Part shown: positions 36,001 through 46,850 of the stretch, in pieces | Numbering within the stretch: the stretch's first letter is position 1 | How the letters are laid out: each line of letters begins with the position of its first letter | Notes under the pieces: generated by a model | The model's input: the letters and a program-made list of their open reading frames with translations, nothing else | Told to the model about the DNA's origin: nothing | Database searches by the model: none | Position numbers and translations under genes: made by a program | Source: Oasisia sp. SBJ-2009 | Lineage: Eukaryota > Annelida > Polychaeta > Sabellida > Siboglinidae | Direction: 5' to 3' | Assembly (NCBI GenBank): GCA_964017155.1 | Contig: OZ024862.1 | Span: 36,702,175 to 36,766,174, forward strand | Length of the DNA stretch: 64,000 nucleotides

Positions 36001-37408
36001 GCGCAGTAACGAAGACGTCATATTGATTTTGAGTTGTTTTGTCATGGATTATAATGTATGTAGTTGGTTGAAATACTGGTCGTTTTGGTTTTACATAACT
36101 GCGTCATACGGATCAAGACATAGGTAGAAATATAAAATCTGAACTTGATAACAATAAACGCTAGTTTTTTTTAAATTTATTTAGACGTGTTGACAAGCAA
36201 CTGTAACATATTTATTATAATATAAATAAGTGTACTAGGGCTAGGCCTTATTCGTAATCGTAAGTAATTTTTTTTCACAATGTCAGACATGGCTCCATAA
36301 TTGGGTTTACCTATAATTGATAGTATAGACTAAAATCTAACAAACATCCACACACTGAAACAATATACAACAACGGTTGTTTTCGAGAGTCGAATCATGG
36401 TATTTTACGGCCGTAAGCCACCAAAGATGTCTAAGCGAGACAATTGGGGACTGGACACAACAATAATACACGATAAAATAGTTTACGGGATTTGCATTTT
36501 ACATTGCTGTCCATTGTGGTTTCGATAAGCCCTTATATCTGACGAGTTGTCTAAAATCGCGTAATCATAACACATGTGTACGTTTGCCCCAAACAGGTTG
36601 TACTACGCGAAAAATTGCACTTTTCATTATTAGTCAAGATCGCCAAACGCAAGTACTTGCCGCTATTGCCATGACAACCACCATTATAATCGATTAAAAT
36701 TCATGATTTCCGTGATCATTGTCACCGGCAAAGTGTTCCACTGCTTCTGCTTGTAATAATCCTTCGGACAGTATAACTGAAATAGTTAGACTGGAACCGT
36801 TCGATTATTACAACCAAAAACAAAACGAAGTCCTATACGTTAACATGGAGAATATGGACCTCCTGCCCCCAAATGCCCCCAGCCTCGTTTTCGCGCGCGA
36901 GACTTACACGCCCTATACAAATGTACTCGAGTACATAACAAGGGTGTCGTGTTCAAACAAAATGATATAACGATAAAGACGTATAAAAAAAACTGGTTAG
37001 TACACTGACAGCGACAGTCAGTCAAACAATGCAAAACTAGTGCAGTGTGGTGGTTATGTGTAGCGCAATGATTAGCACAATATCGATACCGTCGCAGCGA
37101 CGTTACATAAAAAAGAGCTTTAACATTCTGGTTTATCATAGTGCGTATGCCTCGACTCGAAACACATAAGATGCCATCTTTTTTGCTGCAGTGGCTTTCA
37201 TGCCATAGTTATAGTACCAACTTTAGTCTTTAGGTGCAATATAAACTTTGATAAAAACATTAATTCTTTGGAATTGTATTAAGCATGGTTAGACCATTAC
37301 AGTCCGAGAAATTGCACACTATGCCTGTGTGCATTGCGTTTTCCATTTGTATCATTACTCTGCAAAATGATCTCGGGCCTAGGGCTAGGCAGACATAATT
37401 ATTTCAAG
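33030..37408. repeat. Giant imperfect palindrome, 4.4 kb
   Basis: The left arm 33030-34564 is the inverse complement of the right arm 35403-37408. Outer ends read TTGAAACAATTATGTCTGCC and GGCAGACATAATTATTTCAA. Inner ends read AAAATATAAATG and CATTTATATTTT. The right arm is longer mainly because it has about 490 bp (36425-36915) that the left arm lacks. The left arm has instead a short hAT-end-like sequence at the same place. The arms look about 95% alike where aligned. The spacer 34565-35402 is repeat D. No protein-coding gene was found in the arms; the mirrored 70-75 codon frames near 34000-34200 and 35760-35970 are the same sequence on opposite strands. Confidence 0.9.
34572..35402 (+). repeat. 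Repeat D, uninterrupted copy in palindrome spacer
   Basis: The contiguous version of the repeat that at 12365-21290 is split by two LINEs. It crosses the place that is interrupted there (GGTCAACCTCTCT then CCATATTGTAAGACAGG at about 34978-35010) without a break, so it serves as the empty site. It contains an imperfect TGACTGACTGG/CCAGTCAGT inverted word near 34835-34860. Confidence 0.75.
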
Positions 37409-37936
<528 letters not shown>

Positions 37937-38311
37937 CTACTGTGCATACATATTATGGACCTTAATAAATAACAATAATAACTTTTTTAAACACCATAAA
38001 ATCCAGGGCTAATGCCCTGTACACATTACACAAGTGTGTACAACATAAATCTAGAACATAACATTTTACATAAGAGAGCTAAGTGAAATAGTAAATAAGC
38101 AATTTACGAGTTTACTTTCATCCTAGTGTATGTACATTAAATGAAGTATTGTAAAATTAGACTGAGTAGATATTAACAATAATGCGAAGATAAATGCAAC
38201 CAATTAATTACAACTGTAAATAAATATATAAATATTTTGGAGTATTAATTTAAAAAGACAAATGTTTTAAACTAATACTTTAACTAGACAGTTTATCTAT
38301 TGCTCTACATA

Positions 38312-38460
38312 CTGGGCTATATATAGTGGCAGATATTTGTATGAGCAGCCTACATACATTAATTGCAACATGGCTGAATCCTTCCCTGGGGTGAGATGGT
38401 GTCTGATTGAACAGGTCTGCCAGGGAGGTACCTTTAGTTACTTTTATTTAACTGTGTCTC
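38312..38460 (+). mobile_element. SINE fragment
   Basis: GGGCTATATATAGTGGCAGA, then ATTAATTGCAACATGGCTG, CCTTCCCTGGGGTGAGATGG and GATTGAACAGGTCTGCC match the body and tail of the SINE at 62095-62412. The tRNA-like head is missing. Bases 37936-38311 hold nothing else. Confidence 0.6.
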
Positions 38461-38468
38461 TGTTGCAG

Positions 38469-38657
38469 ATCGACGAATTATGAGTGGCCTAGCTGGGATC
38501 GTGCGCAAAAAACATCGTACTAGTTGTCTGTATACCGACAATTGTAGCCATTCACTGGGGCTGGTACCGCCTGCAGTACAACCCCAAGTTTGTTGCGCAA
38601 GAGGGTGACATCAAAGTGATTGGCGTGTCCGTTGGAAAGAGGGACGGTGGAAATTAA
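38469..38657 (+). CDS. Small membrane-protein exon with a 1-base frame break
   Basis: A clear acceptor (CTGTTGCAG) precedes the exon, and ATG lies 11 bases in, at 38480. The frame gives MSGLAGIVRKK and then loses sense. Dropping one base in the A6 run 38507-38512 puts the rest in frame: a hydrophobic segment VLVVCIPTIVAIHWGWYRL, then NPKFVAQEGDIKVIGVSVG, ending at TAA 38655. The pattern (very short N-terminus, one membrane segment, short charged tail) resembles small mitochondrial or other single-pass proteins, but I do not recognise the family. The break may be a real mutation, a sequencing error in the homopolymer, or a sign that this is a pseudogene. A donor such as GAGGGTGAC near 38610 could end the exon earlier. 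Confidence 0.45.
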
Positions 38658-38862
38658 TTGAATCTTGACCGTCACAGCTGGTACTGCAGGCAGGTGAGTT
38701 GGTTTTTATTCCAGCTAAGACGAGACTGTGTGTGTCTATGACTCATGTTCGAATAGTTCTATTATAATACTCTTCCTGTTAGAATAAATTAATTGACGAA
38801 ATCGTCTTTGACAAATTGTATTTTTAAACAACCCCAAAGTGTTTAGCAAATTATTTATCTCT

Positions 38863-38992
38863 GAATATTTTGGCTGCATCTCGCAGCCTTGTTCAGCTGG
38901 TCATTCTCCAGCTTGTGTCACATGACATAGATCATATGACATGACTGACATTCAGTCTGCTGAAGAAGGCTGCGACAGACAATCGAAATATT
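38863..38992. repeat. Inverted repeat with 34-bp arms
   Basis: GAATATTTTGGCTG...CAGCCTTGTTCAGC on the left pairs with GCTGAAGAAGGCTGCG...CGAAATATT on the right, with mismatches and a ~60-base loop. The phrase GCTGAAGAAGGC followed by CGAAATATT recurs in many invertebrate retroelement tails, so this may be a small element. The rest of 38658-39950 shows no gene. Confidence 0.6.
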
Positions 38993-39953
38993 AGGAGAAA
39001 ACAAAAAAGTTTCTTGAGAGGTAAATGATTTATTAAATAACGTGAACCAAAAAACTGTATCACTACATTTGGAGAAAAAAACCTGAAGTATGTTTCACAA
39101 TTTGAATGTTTTGGCTGATTGTGAATTGTTCAAAATGTAAACAAGACATGCTGATTCTGTACACTTAAAATATACTTTATTGGAAATAGAGCAGATGACA
39201 GCTGGATCACCGCAAGACGATCTGCTGGTCAACACATTCTCAATGTCGAGCTGTTTAACATAATATATTATGCTGAGTCATACATTATAGCTTTATATAA
39301 TTTGCATGTTGTGTAGTCAGATTGTTGATAGACTGTTTGCCATAGTTATATAACAATTATATTTATTTTACACGTTGAACATTGACCTCTTTGTGACTAT
39401 ATTTGAATGTTTCTGATTTTATTAGCACATATTGATTCTGTCAATGTTCTCTCATTGTACGCGTATGGTAAACAGTATTTGGAGCCAGTCTTGTCTCAGG
39501 CAAATAAAGTTAAAGTTAATCCTGGTGTAGGTCATTGTGGACTACTGGGACTACCTGTTCAATAATGGAAGCCCGCTCCTGTTACATGCGATTTTATTAA
39601 TAAAAAAATTAATTAAAATCCGACCGGTACTGACCCATATTCATGTAATTATCGATGCAGTAATAACATTTAAACTGGCAGAAAATCATGTACGTGCAAA
39701 TGCTGTTATCTTTATAAATTGTTCATCATATACGAGTATTACGTATGAATGTTGTACATTCATATATACGTGGGCCCTGCTTGTCCAGATAGTATTAAAA
39801 CACAAGTATTTGATGAAAAGAAGTTTTTCACAGTCCATCTCCTGTAGTTTTACCGATTCAGTCATTAACGGATACCTTCTTTTGCAGCCATGCCGTATTT
39901 ACAGAATGCCTTGGGCTAGTCCAGCCCAAGGCAATAAGCTGATGTAATTTCTC

Positions 39954-40064
39954 GCTGTCTTCGCGGCCGTCTACGCCGGCCCCTGGCCCCTGGGAGACCC
40001 GCCACTGCCCACCGTCCAGAAGAGGGTCAGCGAGGCAGAGGCCGCTCTCAGGGCCAACAAATAG
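39954..40064 (+). CDS. Candidate terminal exon with poly(A) signal
   Basis: A GC-rich frame in AT-rich surroundings: AVFAAVYAGPWPLGDPPLPT, then VQKRVSEAEAALRANK and TAG at 40062. AATAAA follows at 40085-40090, about 20 bases after the stop, a normal 3'-end arrangement. The 5' border is unresolved: a TAA lies 12 bases upstream in frame and no AG acceptor falls between. It could be the last exon of the gene starting at 38469, since both are compact and lie on the same strand, but I found no phase-consistent join. I do not recognise the product. Confidence 0.4.
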   Translation, partial: AVFAAVYAGPWPLGDPPLPTVQKRVSEAEAALRANK

Positions 40065-40084
40065 TAGTAGGTTTATGAATGGAA

Positions 40085-40090
40085 AATAAA
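40085..40090 (+). promoter_or_regulatory. Poly(A) signal
   Basis: AATAAA, followed by a GT/T-rich stretch (TGTTGTGTATTTCTGTCTGT), downstream of the candidate terminal exon. Confidence 0.5.
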
Positions 40091-40138
40091 CTGTTGTGTA
40101 TTTCTGTCTGTTGTATTGTTTGACCAGTAGCAGTTAAC

Positions 40139-40441
40139 CAGGGCTTTATGCAGGATCACATTATTGCCAGTCACACATATTTTGGTGGACATGTGGATTT
40201 TAACTGTTTTTAGCCAGTTCACAAACTTTAAATGTATTTTTTTGACCTGAAATTAGAAAAGGACTACAAACACACATATGACACCATTTACACTCACTTT
40301 CAAGGCATAACTAACAATATCTATTGTTTTGGAAGACCTTTTTGCTCCTTAATTTTTTTACCCGTCCACCCATATTTCTACCCGTCCATATTCGTTTTTA
40401 CCCGTCCAAATGACGGGTGGGCGGGTCTGTGCATAAAGCTA
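40139..40441. repeat. Dispersed repeat C, copy 2 (inverted)
   Basis: The inverse of 11602-11832 with an extra internal piece. Shared blocks are CAGGGCTTTATGCAGGAT, ATTTTGGTGGACATGTGGAT, AAGGCATAACTAACAAT, several TACCCGTCCA words and AAATGACGGGTGGGCGGGTC. Confidence 0.7.
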
Positions 40442-40494
40442 TGCAGTTAAATTAATACCATGTATGTGTGGTTATGGTTTATATTTTAACAAGG

Positions 40495-41015
40495 TTTAGC
40501 AAGATTGCCACCTAGAGAATTAACTCTAGATGACAGGTGGACAAGAAAGCCTTTTTGCTGGCTTACTAGAAGTCCAGCCTATCTGTCTAAGTGTATCCTG
40601 CCCCTCTGAGGTATAACTTGACTTGATTTTTAAACATTAACACTACTAGCACACACACAATCAGCCAATAATCTGGTCCATTCATTTACTGTTCTCTGTG
40701 AAAATGAGAATTTTCTAATATCTAGCTGCGGCTTTGCAAATGTACCCTCATGTACTCTATTCCTTATATCTTCGTTAACCGAGAAAATAAATATTTCTAT
40801 CATTTTTTTTATAACCATTCAATATTTGAAACACCTGTCTAATCTCCTCTCAAACTCCTGGTTGTTAGTGTTGTTAAACCACATTCTCCTAGATGCATTT
40901 CATAACTAAGTTCCCTCAGTTATGGTTGCTCTCATTTGTACTATTTCTAGCATATCTATGTCCTTGCGATATGGCCTCCATGCTTGTATGTAATATTTTA
41001 AATGAGACCTATCTA
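40495..41015 (-). mobile_element. LINE 3' end, inverted relative of 489-1077
   Basis: On the minus strand this reads HLKYYIQAWRPYRKDIDMLE (about 41010-40920), then the IFSVNEDIRNRVHEGT, LDIRKFSFSQRTVNEW region and finally the same 3' UTR (GATAGGCTGGACTTCTAGTA, CCACCTGTCATCTAGAG, GTGGCAATCTTGCTAAA). Several frameshifts are present. Unlike the 489-1077 copy, the VNEW motif is intact. Confidence 0.8.
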
Positions 41016-41411
41016 TTTTGTGGTGGTTGTGTTACTGTGATGACGACTTTTCTCACATTTTGGACTGGACTAATTGCAGAAAACTACATTTGTGGTGAGA
41101 ATTAGACAGCATTTGTCCTGTCATGTTATTTGTGATAGGTGGATACTGAGCAAGGTTTTTTCTCAAACACGTCACGTAGCATTGCACAATTAAATGAGGA
41201 ATAGTTTAAAGCCAAACATAAGAAATACCAACTCTCTGTGTTTGTTTAAGAAAGCAAATGTGCATAATGTGTTAAATTAGACAATAGTGACGCACAATAT
41301 ATATATTACTAAATGTTTTTATTATATTTATTGATGCTGTTTATCCTGTTTTTATCGTTTGTACAAATCATATTTTTATACTCATTCACTCTATTTTAAT
41401 GAGGTACCACA
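41016..41411. other. No gene seen
   Basis: AT-rich sequence without a supported frame. Confidence 0.5.
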
Positions 41412-41880
41412 ATAACTAATCCGACAGAGGACGCTCAGACGCAACTAGGGTCTTTGTGCCGTCTTTTACGTATTCTTGACGTGTGTAAAATGCGGAACGG
41501 TTTGCTAAACAAATTGCGAAACGCTTGCTTAAATCATCCAACAATCTAGCTGTTGAACTCGCATGACTCCGAAGCCTCACACATAGCCAAATAGGGATAC
41601 AGTCTGACATGACCGTCAATGTGAAGGCATAATATGTAAATTAATGTTCATTTACAGCCGATTGAACGTCGACTGGTGGCCCGACGACAGGTGTGCTGGC
41701 TCGATGTCGACGATGCCGAATCGGATGTTTAAAATCACCTAGGCTACAGCTCGTCGTATGCATCACACGAGACTGCTACTTCACAAATAGTTCAATATTG
41801 AAATCGTATAACATGTCCATCAATATGAAAGCATAATGTCTACATTAATATACCTTTACAGTTGATGGAACGTCGTGGGA
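41412..41880 (+). repeat. Repeat U, intact copy (two ~204-bp units)
   Basis: Two diverged ~204-bp units lie in tandem. Each has a core of about 65 bp, at 41607-41671 and 41811-41876: ACATG-TC-TCAAT, GAA(G/A)GCATAAT, ACATTAAT, TTTACAG and GAACGTCG. The whole stretch is present in inverted orientation at 42765-43965, interrupted there by a transposon. At 41729-41732 this copy has the unfilled TTAA site. Confidence 0.8.
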
Positions 41881-41978
41881 CGTTCGACCGAATTCAGTGC
41901 AAAGATGGCGTTGTTTTGGGCTGTTCTGTATCTACTATCGCTGGCTACGCGCCTGCACGGTCAATAGCTTACCCTTCA

Positions 41979-41980
<2 letters not shown>

Positions 41981-42066
<86 letters not shown>
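41981..42066. repeat. (TA)n microsatellite
   Basis: About 86 bp of pure AT dinucleotides. Sequence 42067-42764 between this and the inverted U copy shows no gene. Confidence 0.97.
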
Positions 42067-42070
<4 letters not shown>

Positions 42071-42920
42071 ATGTATTTCACCATATAGAGAAAGGGTGAC
42101 ATAATTGTTTTTGTCATGGTTTCTGTTTCAGCGTGGAAACCTGGTCCAGGACCTGGGTCCTGGTGCCGTTTCTTTTAACAATTAATTACATGCACCCTAA
42201 ATGGCCTAATCCAGAATATAATAACATTACGTACACGATTTTATTTACAATGTCAATGACCTCACGCTGGTTTCACTGACACTATCAAATGTGTATATGT
42301 AACCAAAATAGAATTCAATTCAATAACATTAATTATTTTGTTAAATAAACACAGCCAAATTCACCAAGTGACACACCAACCTTCATTTCACGGCCGAATA
42401 CGATACAATGTAACATATTTTACCCGCCTAAAAATATCGCGCACTGGTATTCGTCGATATTAGTACAAAACAAATAAAAATGAGTATGTTTTGTAAGACC
42501 ATGTGATCGGTTCGCGGCAAGAAAATGCGGGCTATTTCGACATTATCTCAGGTGGATACAGTGGTTAAAGTTGTTCTTGAGATAGAGGGTGAGTGAGATA
42601 TAAGCTGTTCAGCCATAATAAACCCGGTATCGCTGTTGGTATCTGCAAAAATGAAGGTTGACCGTGTGGCCGCGTAGCCTGTGTCTGAGATGTGGGTATG
42701 TCCGACAAATCAAGACTGAGTACATGTGATCAGTGCACGACAAAAATAACAGGGATCGCGCCATTTTTAATGTACATGTACATTAATGTAGGCATTATGC
42801 TTTCACAATGACGGACATGTTATAATACGAAATCAGTTTTTAACTATGTGTGTACCAGTCTCGTGTGAATCATATGGCGAGGCCCCGAGCCTCGCCGGGC
42901 CGAGCTGTAGATTATTTTAA

Positions 42921-43711
42921 AGGACAACAAATTTTTTTTTTAACGTCAGCGGTTTACTCAGAATGTGACTTTAAAGTCTAAAATTCTAACGAAATCCACG
43001 ATGGTCTAGACACCGCCATAGGTGAAGGGTTAACTTGGCTTGGCCATTCAGCGCGCGGCATTCTAGATCTCTGTCAGCTTCCGGCGACGTTGTTAAGGGT
43101 CAACAACTTCGAGTCTTCGACAGTTCGTTCAGTTGGCGTGACATCTAGCAGCTGCTTATAGACGTATATCTAAATCTGTGGTTAAATCTATGGTAAACTT
43201 TAGTAATTATGCCTTCGTGTTCGGCATACGGTTGCAATAATAGTTGAAACAAACGGTAGTATTGAAGCAATGGATTCACATTGGTGATTTGCGGGCGTAC
43301 TGTTTGGAATCCCTCCAGTCCAAGTACAATTCACTTTGCGCGGTCCATTTTGAGGAGAAATGCTTTGATGTAGACATGTATCATCAGTTGATGGGATGAT
43401 TTCAGCGATAACAATAATAGACAACTTTATATTTACCGTCATCAGCATGTTACGCGCGTTGCCGAGTTGCAGCCATTTCATGACAACAGCCAAACCCAAT
43501 GCACGGAATCTACGTGGAGAGCGCCTCGATCACCGTCGTGACGTCATTCTTCGTCTAAGATGGGGTAGCGCATAGTATTTGGATGGCTGGGTGTTAAAAA
43601 CTATTTTTCTGGTAAACCGCTGGCGTTAAAAAATTGAGTATATGTGGAAATTGTTACTTTATATTAACTCTATTAGGTGTATGCCACGAAACAGTTAACT
43701 TTTTTTGTCCT
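42921..43711 (+). mobile_element. Kolobok-like element flanked by TTAA
   Basis: 791 bp with TTAA at 42917-42920 and 43712-43715. The ends are AGGACAACAAATTTTTTT and its approximate inverse, TTTTTTTGTCCT. Further in, TTAACGTCAGCGGTTTAC (about 42940) and GTAAACCGCTGGCGTTAA (about 43614) are also inverted. It carries a THAP zinc-finger remnant. TTAA duplication together with a THAP domain is characteristic of the Kolobok superfamily; piggyBac also uses TTAA but is not known for THAP, and P elements have THAP but duplicate 8 bp. The uninterrupted relative at 41729 has a single TTAA, which supports the boundaries. Confidence 0.8.
43209..43398 (+). pseudogene. THAP-domain remnant of a transposase
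   Basis: The first frame, from ATG 43209, reads MPSCSAYGCNNS and then a stop. This is the C-x(2-4)-C start of a THAP finger. A second frame about 100 bp on reads SKYNSLCAVHFEEKCFD, the C-x2-H half with the usual F. The middle, with the conserved W and HxFP, is lost or shifted (a TGG-AAT near 43301 may be the W). THAP domains bind DNA for Kolobok and P-type transposases and derived host genes. Too broken to work. Confidence 0.75.
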
Positions 43712-43883
43712 TTAAGCATCCGTTCCGGAATCGTTCTAGCATACGTCGCCATCAACTCGGCTGTAAATGTACATTAATGTACATATTATGCCTTCACATT
43801 GAATGACATGTTAGATTATATCCATATTTAGGTATGTGTGAGGTGAGGATAATTTAAACTAGCGTTCCGCAAAACAAGCAAAT

Positions 43884-43964
43884 AAATCCACGTTAGTCGC
43901 TAGAGGCGCTGAGACGCAACTATGGTCTCAGCGTATAAGCGCCTCTAGCGACTAGCGTGGATTT
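43884..43964. repeat. Compound hairpin in repeat U
   Basis: Outer arms AAATCCACG and CGTGGATTT, then one mismatch, then a perfect 17-bp stem TAGTCGCTAGAGGCGCT (43894-43910) with AGCGCCTCTAGCGACTA (43938-43954). Nested inside is a perfect 9-bp stem CGCTGAGAC (43907-43915) with GTCTCAGCG (43925-43933). The two stems overlap at CGCT, so they compete. The other U copy keeps only a decayed CGCTCAGACGCAACTAGGG. Confidence 0.93.
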
Positions 43965-43965
43965 G

Positions 43966-44880
43966 TGGAAGCCCATTATTTGGCGCACGTTCCGGACGAC
44001 GTAATACACATTCTAGATGACGCTACTGTCGCTTCGTATTCCCGGGCCAGCCTGCTTCCTTCCTCTTAGCGAGGAGAAATTCAACTAGCCATGGGAAATA
44101 GTCCCACCTTTTTTAAATTTTATTTAGCTCTTGTCTTTTGCAATTGTGCTACTCTGTGCTTGTAAACATTACTGCCTAGTGATCAAGTCACGTGACTGCG
44201 AAGGAATTACGTCACAAACAGCGCTCGTGAACGGCAGAGCAGGCGAAGACAAACATTCAAGCTAATCGTTCGCCATCGAGACGGAGAATCAAGCCATACA
44301 CGGAGAACATTGACAAGAAGTTACATGAACACCTAACAGATAAGTTCAACCTATATTATCATTAACTTTTTATTTTACTTTTCTATCAATTTATCTTCGG
44401 CGTTCCACCTGGAACAGTGGGTAGGGCACAGACGACAAAGCAGCCGGTTCACAAGAGAGTTGGGTGTAAATATACTGAAAGCCAAGTTAAGTAGCCAACT
44501 CTGGAGAATATTTCCAATACACGAAAACATTTACATTATCAAAATTAATAACCTTAGCATTAATAATTTCTAAAATAGTTATGTTTGCTTAGCCATGAAT
44601 TGACGTTCCATTTGGAATAGTAGGAGGGGTACAAATGATGAATGATAACTATAAGGACGTAAGAAAAGAAGGAAGGGAGCTAGGAAGGAAAGAAGGGATG
44701 AAGGAAAAAGGAAAACGATTAAGCCAAATGACCAATTTAGCAATATATGTCAATAGTAGCATTAAGTAATTCCCCTAAAGCGGTAGTGCTAGCGCCTTGA
44801 CACGCCTCCTCCAAACCAAATTACGTTTATATGGCTTCGATTGCGAGCAGGGATGGTCTGGGGCAATACTTCATCATTTA
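43966..44880. other. No gene seen
   Basis: Includes a purine-rich run (GGAAGGGAGCTAGGAAGG) at about 44670-44715. No supported frame or splice pattern. Confidence 0.5.
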
Positions 44881-45303
44881 TACCCTTCCGTCCGTCACTC
44901 CATCAGTCATGCAGTCACTTATTCAGTCAGTTCTTACTAACTCACTCATTCACTCGATCTCGCACGTACACACGCATACACGCACGCCCGCACGCACTCA
45001 CTCACACAGACAGCCAGTCAACCAGACAGACAGACAGACAGACAACCAGTCTCGTGTCTTCAACGGCACACCGCTTCCTCCGCCCTTCCGGCTGCTCGCC
45101 CGCCACCCGCGTTACACCCGTCCTCCCTCCCCCGCCTGCCAGTCTATCCGTCTATCCGTTCATCACCCAGGCGGTCAGTCAGTCAGTCACGCAGTCAGTC
45201 ACGCAGTCAGTCACGCAGTCATTCACGCAGGCAGTACGTCACGCAGTCAGTCACGCAGTCAGTCACGCAGTCAGTCACGCAGTCAGTCAGTACTTACTCA
45301 TCC

Positions 45304-45344
<41 letters not shown>

Positions 45345-45410
45345 TTAACTCACTCTAATTAACTCACTCAGCCGTCCGTCCGTCCGTCCGTCCCCCGTCC
45401 GTCCGCACAA
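44881..45410. repeat. Tetranucleotide satellite block 1
   Basis: Interleaved arrays: CTCA/CGCA words at 44940-45005, (CAGA)n at 45008-45045, (CAGTCACG)n at 45172-45290, (CTAA)n at 45303-45345, (CGTC)n at 45370-45400. The sense ORFs (161 and 155 codons) are products of repeats without stop codons. Confidence 0.9.
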
Positions 45411-45580
45411 TTTGACCGTACGTACGTCGGTCCGTGCATCCACACGTGGATGGGGTGGTGTGGTTGGGTGGATGGTGTGCAGAACGGTGGGTGGGTGGAT
45501 AGTGGGTGTCTTGAACTGCACTCTGTGTCTTCGACTGCACTCCGTGTCTTCGACCGCACTCCGTGTCTTCAACGGCATAC
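45411..45580. repeat. Satellite linker, copy 1
   Basis: Contains GACCGTACGTACGTCGGTCC, then CATCCACACGTGGATGGGGT, a GGTTGGGTGGAT word, and four units of the 19-bp repeat found en masse at 46829-49441. A second copy of this linker is at 46736-46850. Confidence 0.9.
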
Positions 45581-46735
<1,155 letters not shown>

Positions 46736-46850
46736 TTGACCGTACGTACGTCGGTCCGGCCATCCACACGTGGATGGGGTGGCCCGGGTGGATGGTGCTT
46801 GAGCGCTGGTTGGGTGGATAGTGGACGTCTTCAACGGCACTCGGGGTCTT
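46736..46850. repeat. Satellite linker, copy 2
   Basis: Repeats GACCGTACGTACGTCGGTCC, CCATCCACACGTGGATGGGG and GGTTGGGTGGATAGTGG from 45411-45500 at a distance of about 1.32 kb. It leads straight into the 19-bp array. Confidence 0.9.

Larger units (their letters stand above)
42765..43965 (-). repeat. Repeat U, inverted copy interrupted by a transposon
   Basis: The two parts, 42765-42916 and 43716-43965, together are the inverse of 41412-41880. Matching blocks include CAGTCTCGTGTGA, ATTATGC(T/C)TTCACA, ACATGTTA, CATCCGTTCCGG-type and GTATGTGTGAGG. A GGCGAGGC/GCCTCGCC hairpin at 42876-42896 is present only in this copy. Confidence 0.8.

Noticed and set aside
38951..38992. Hammerhead ribozyme in the CTGAAGAAGGC...CGAAATATT segment
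   Set aside because: The core would need CTGATGA; here it is CTGAAGA and the stems do not pair in hammerhead order.
42921..43711. P-element assignment based on THAP
   Set aside because: P elements make 8-bp duplications; this insertion has TTAA, confirmed by the empty-site copy.
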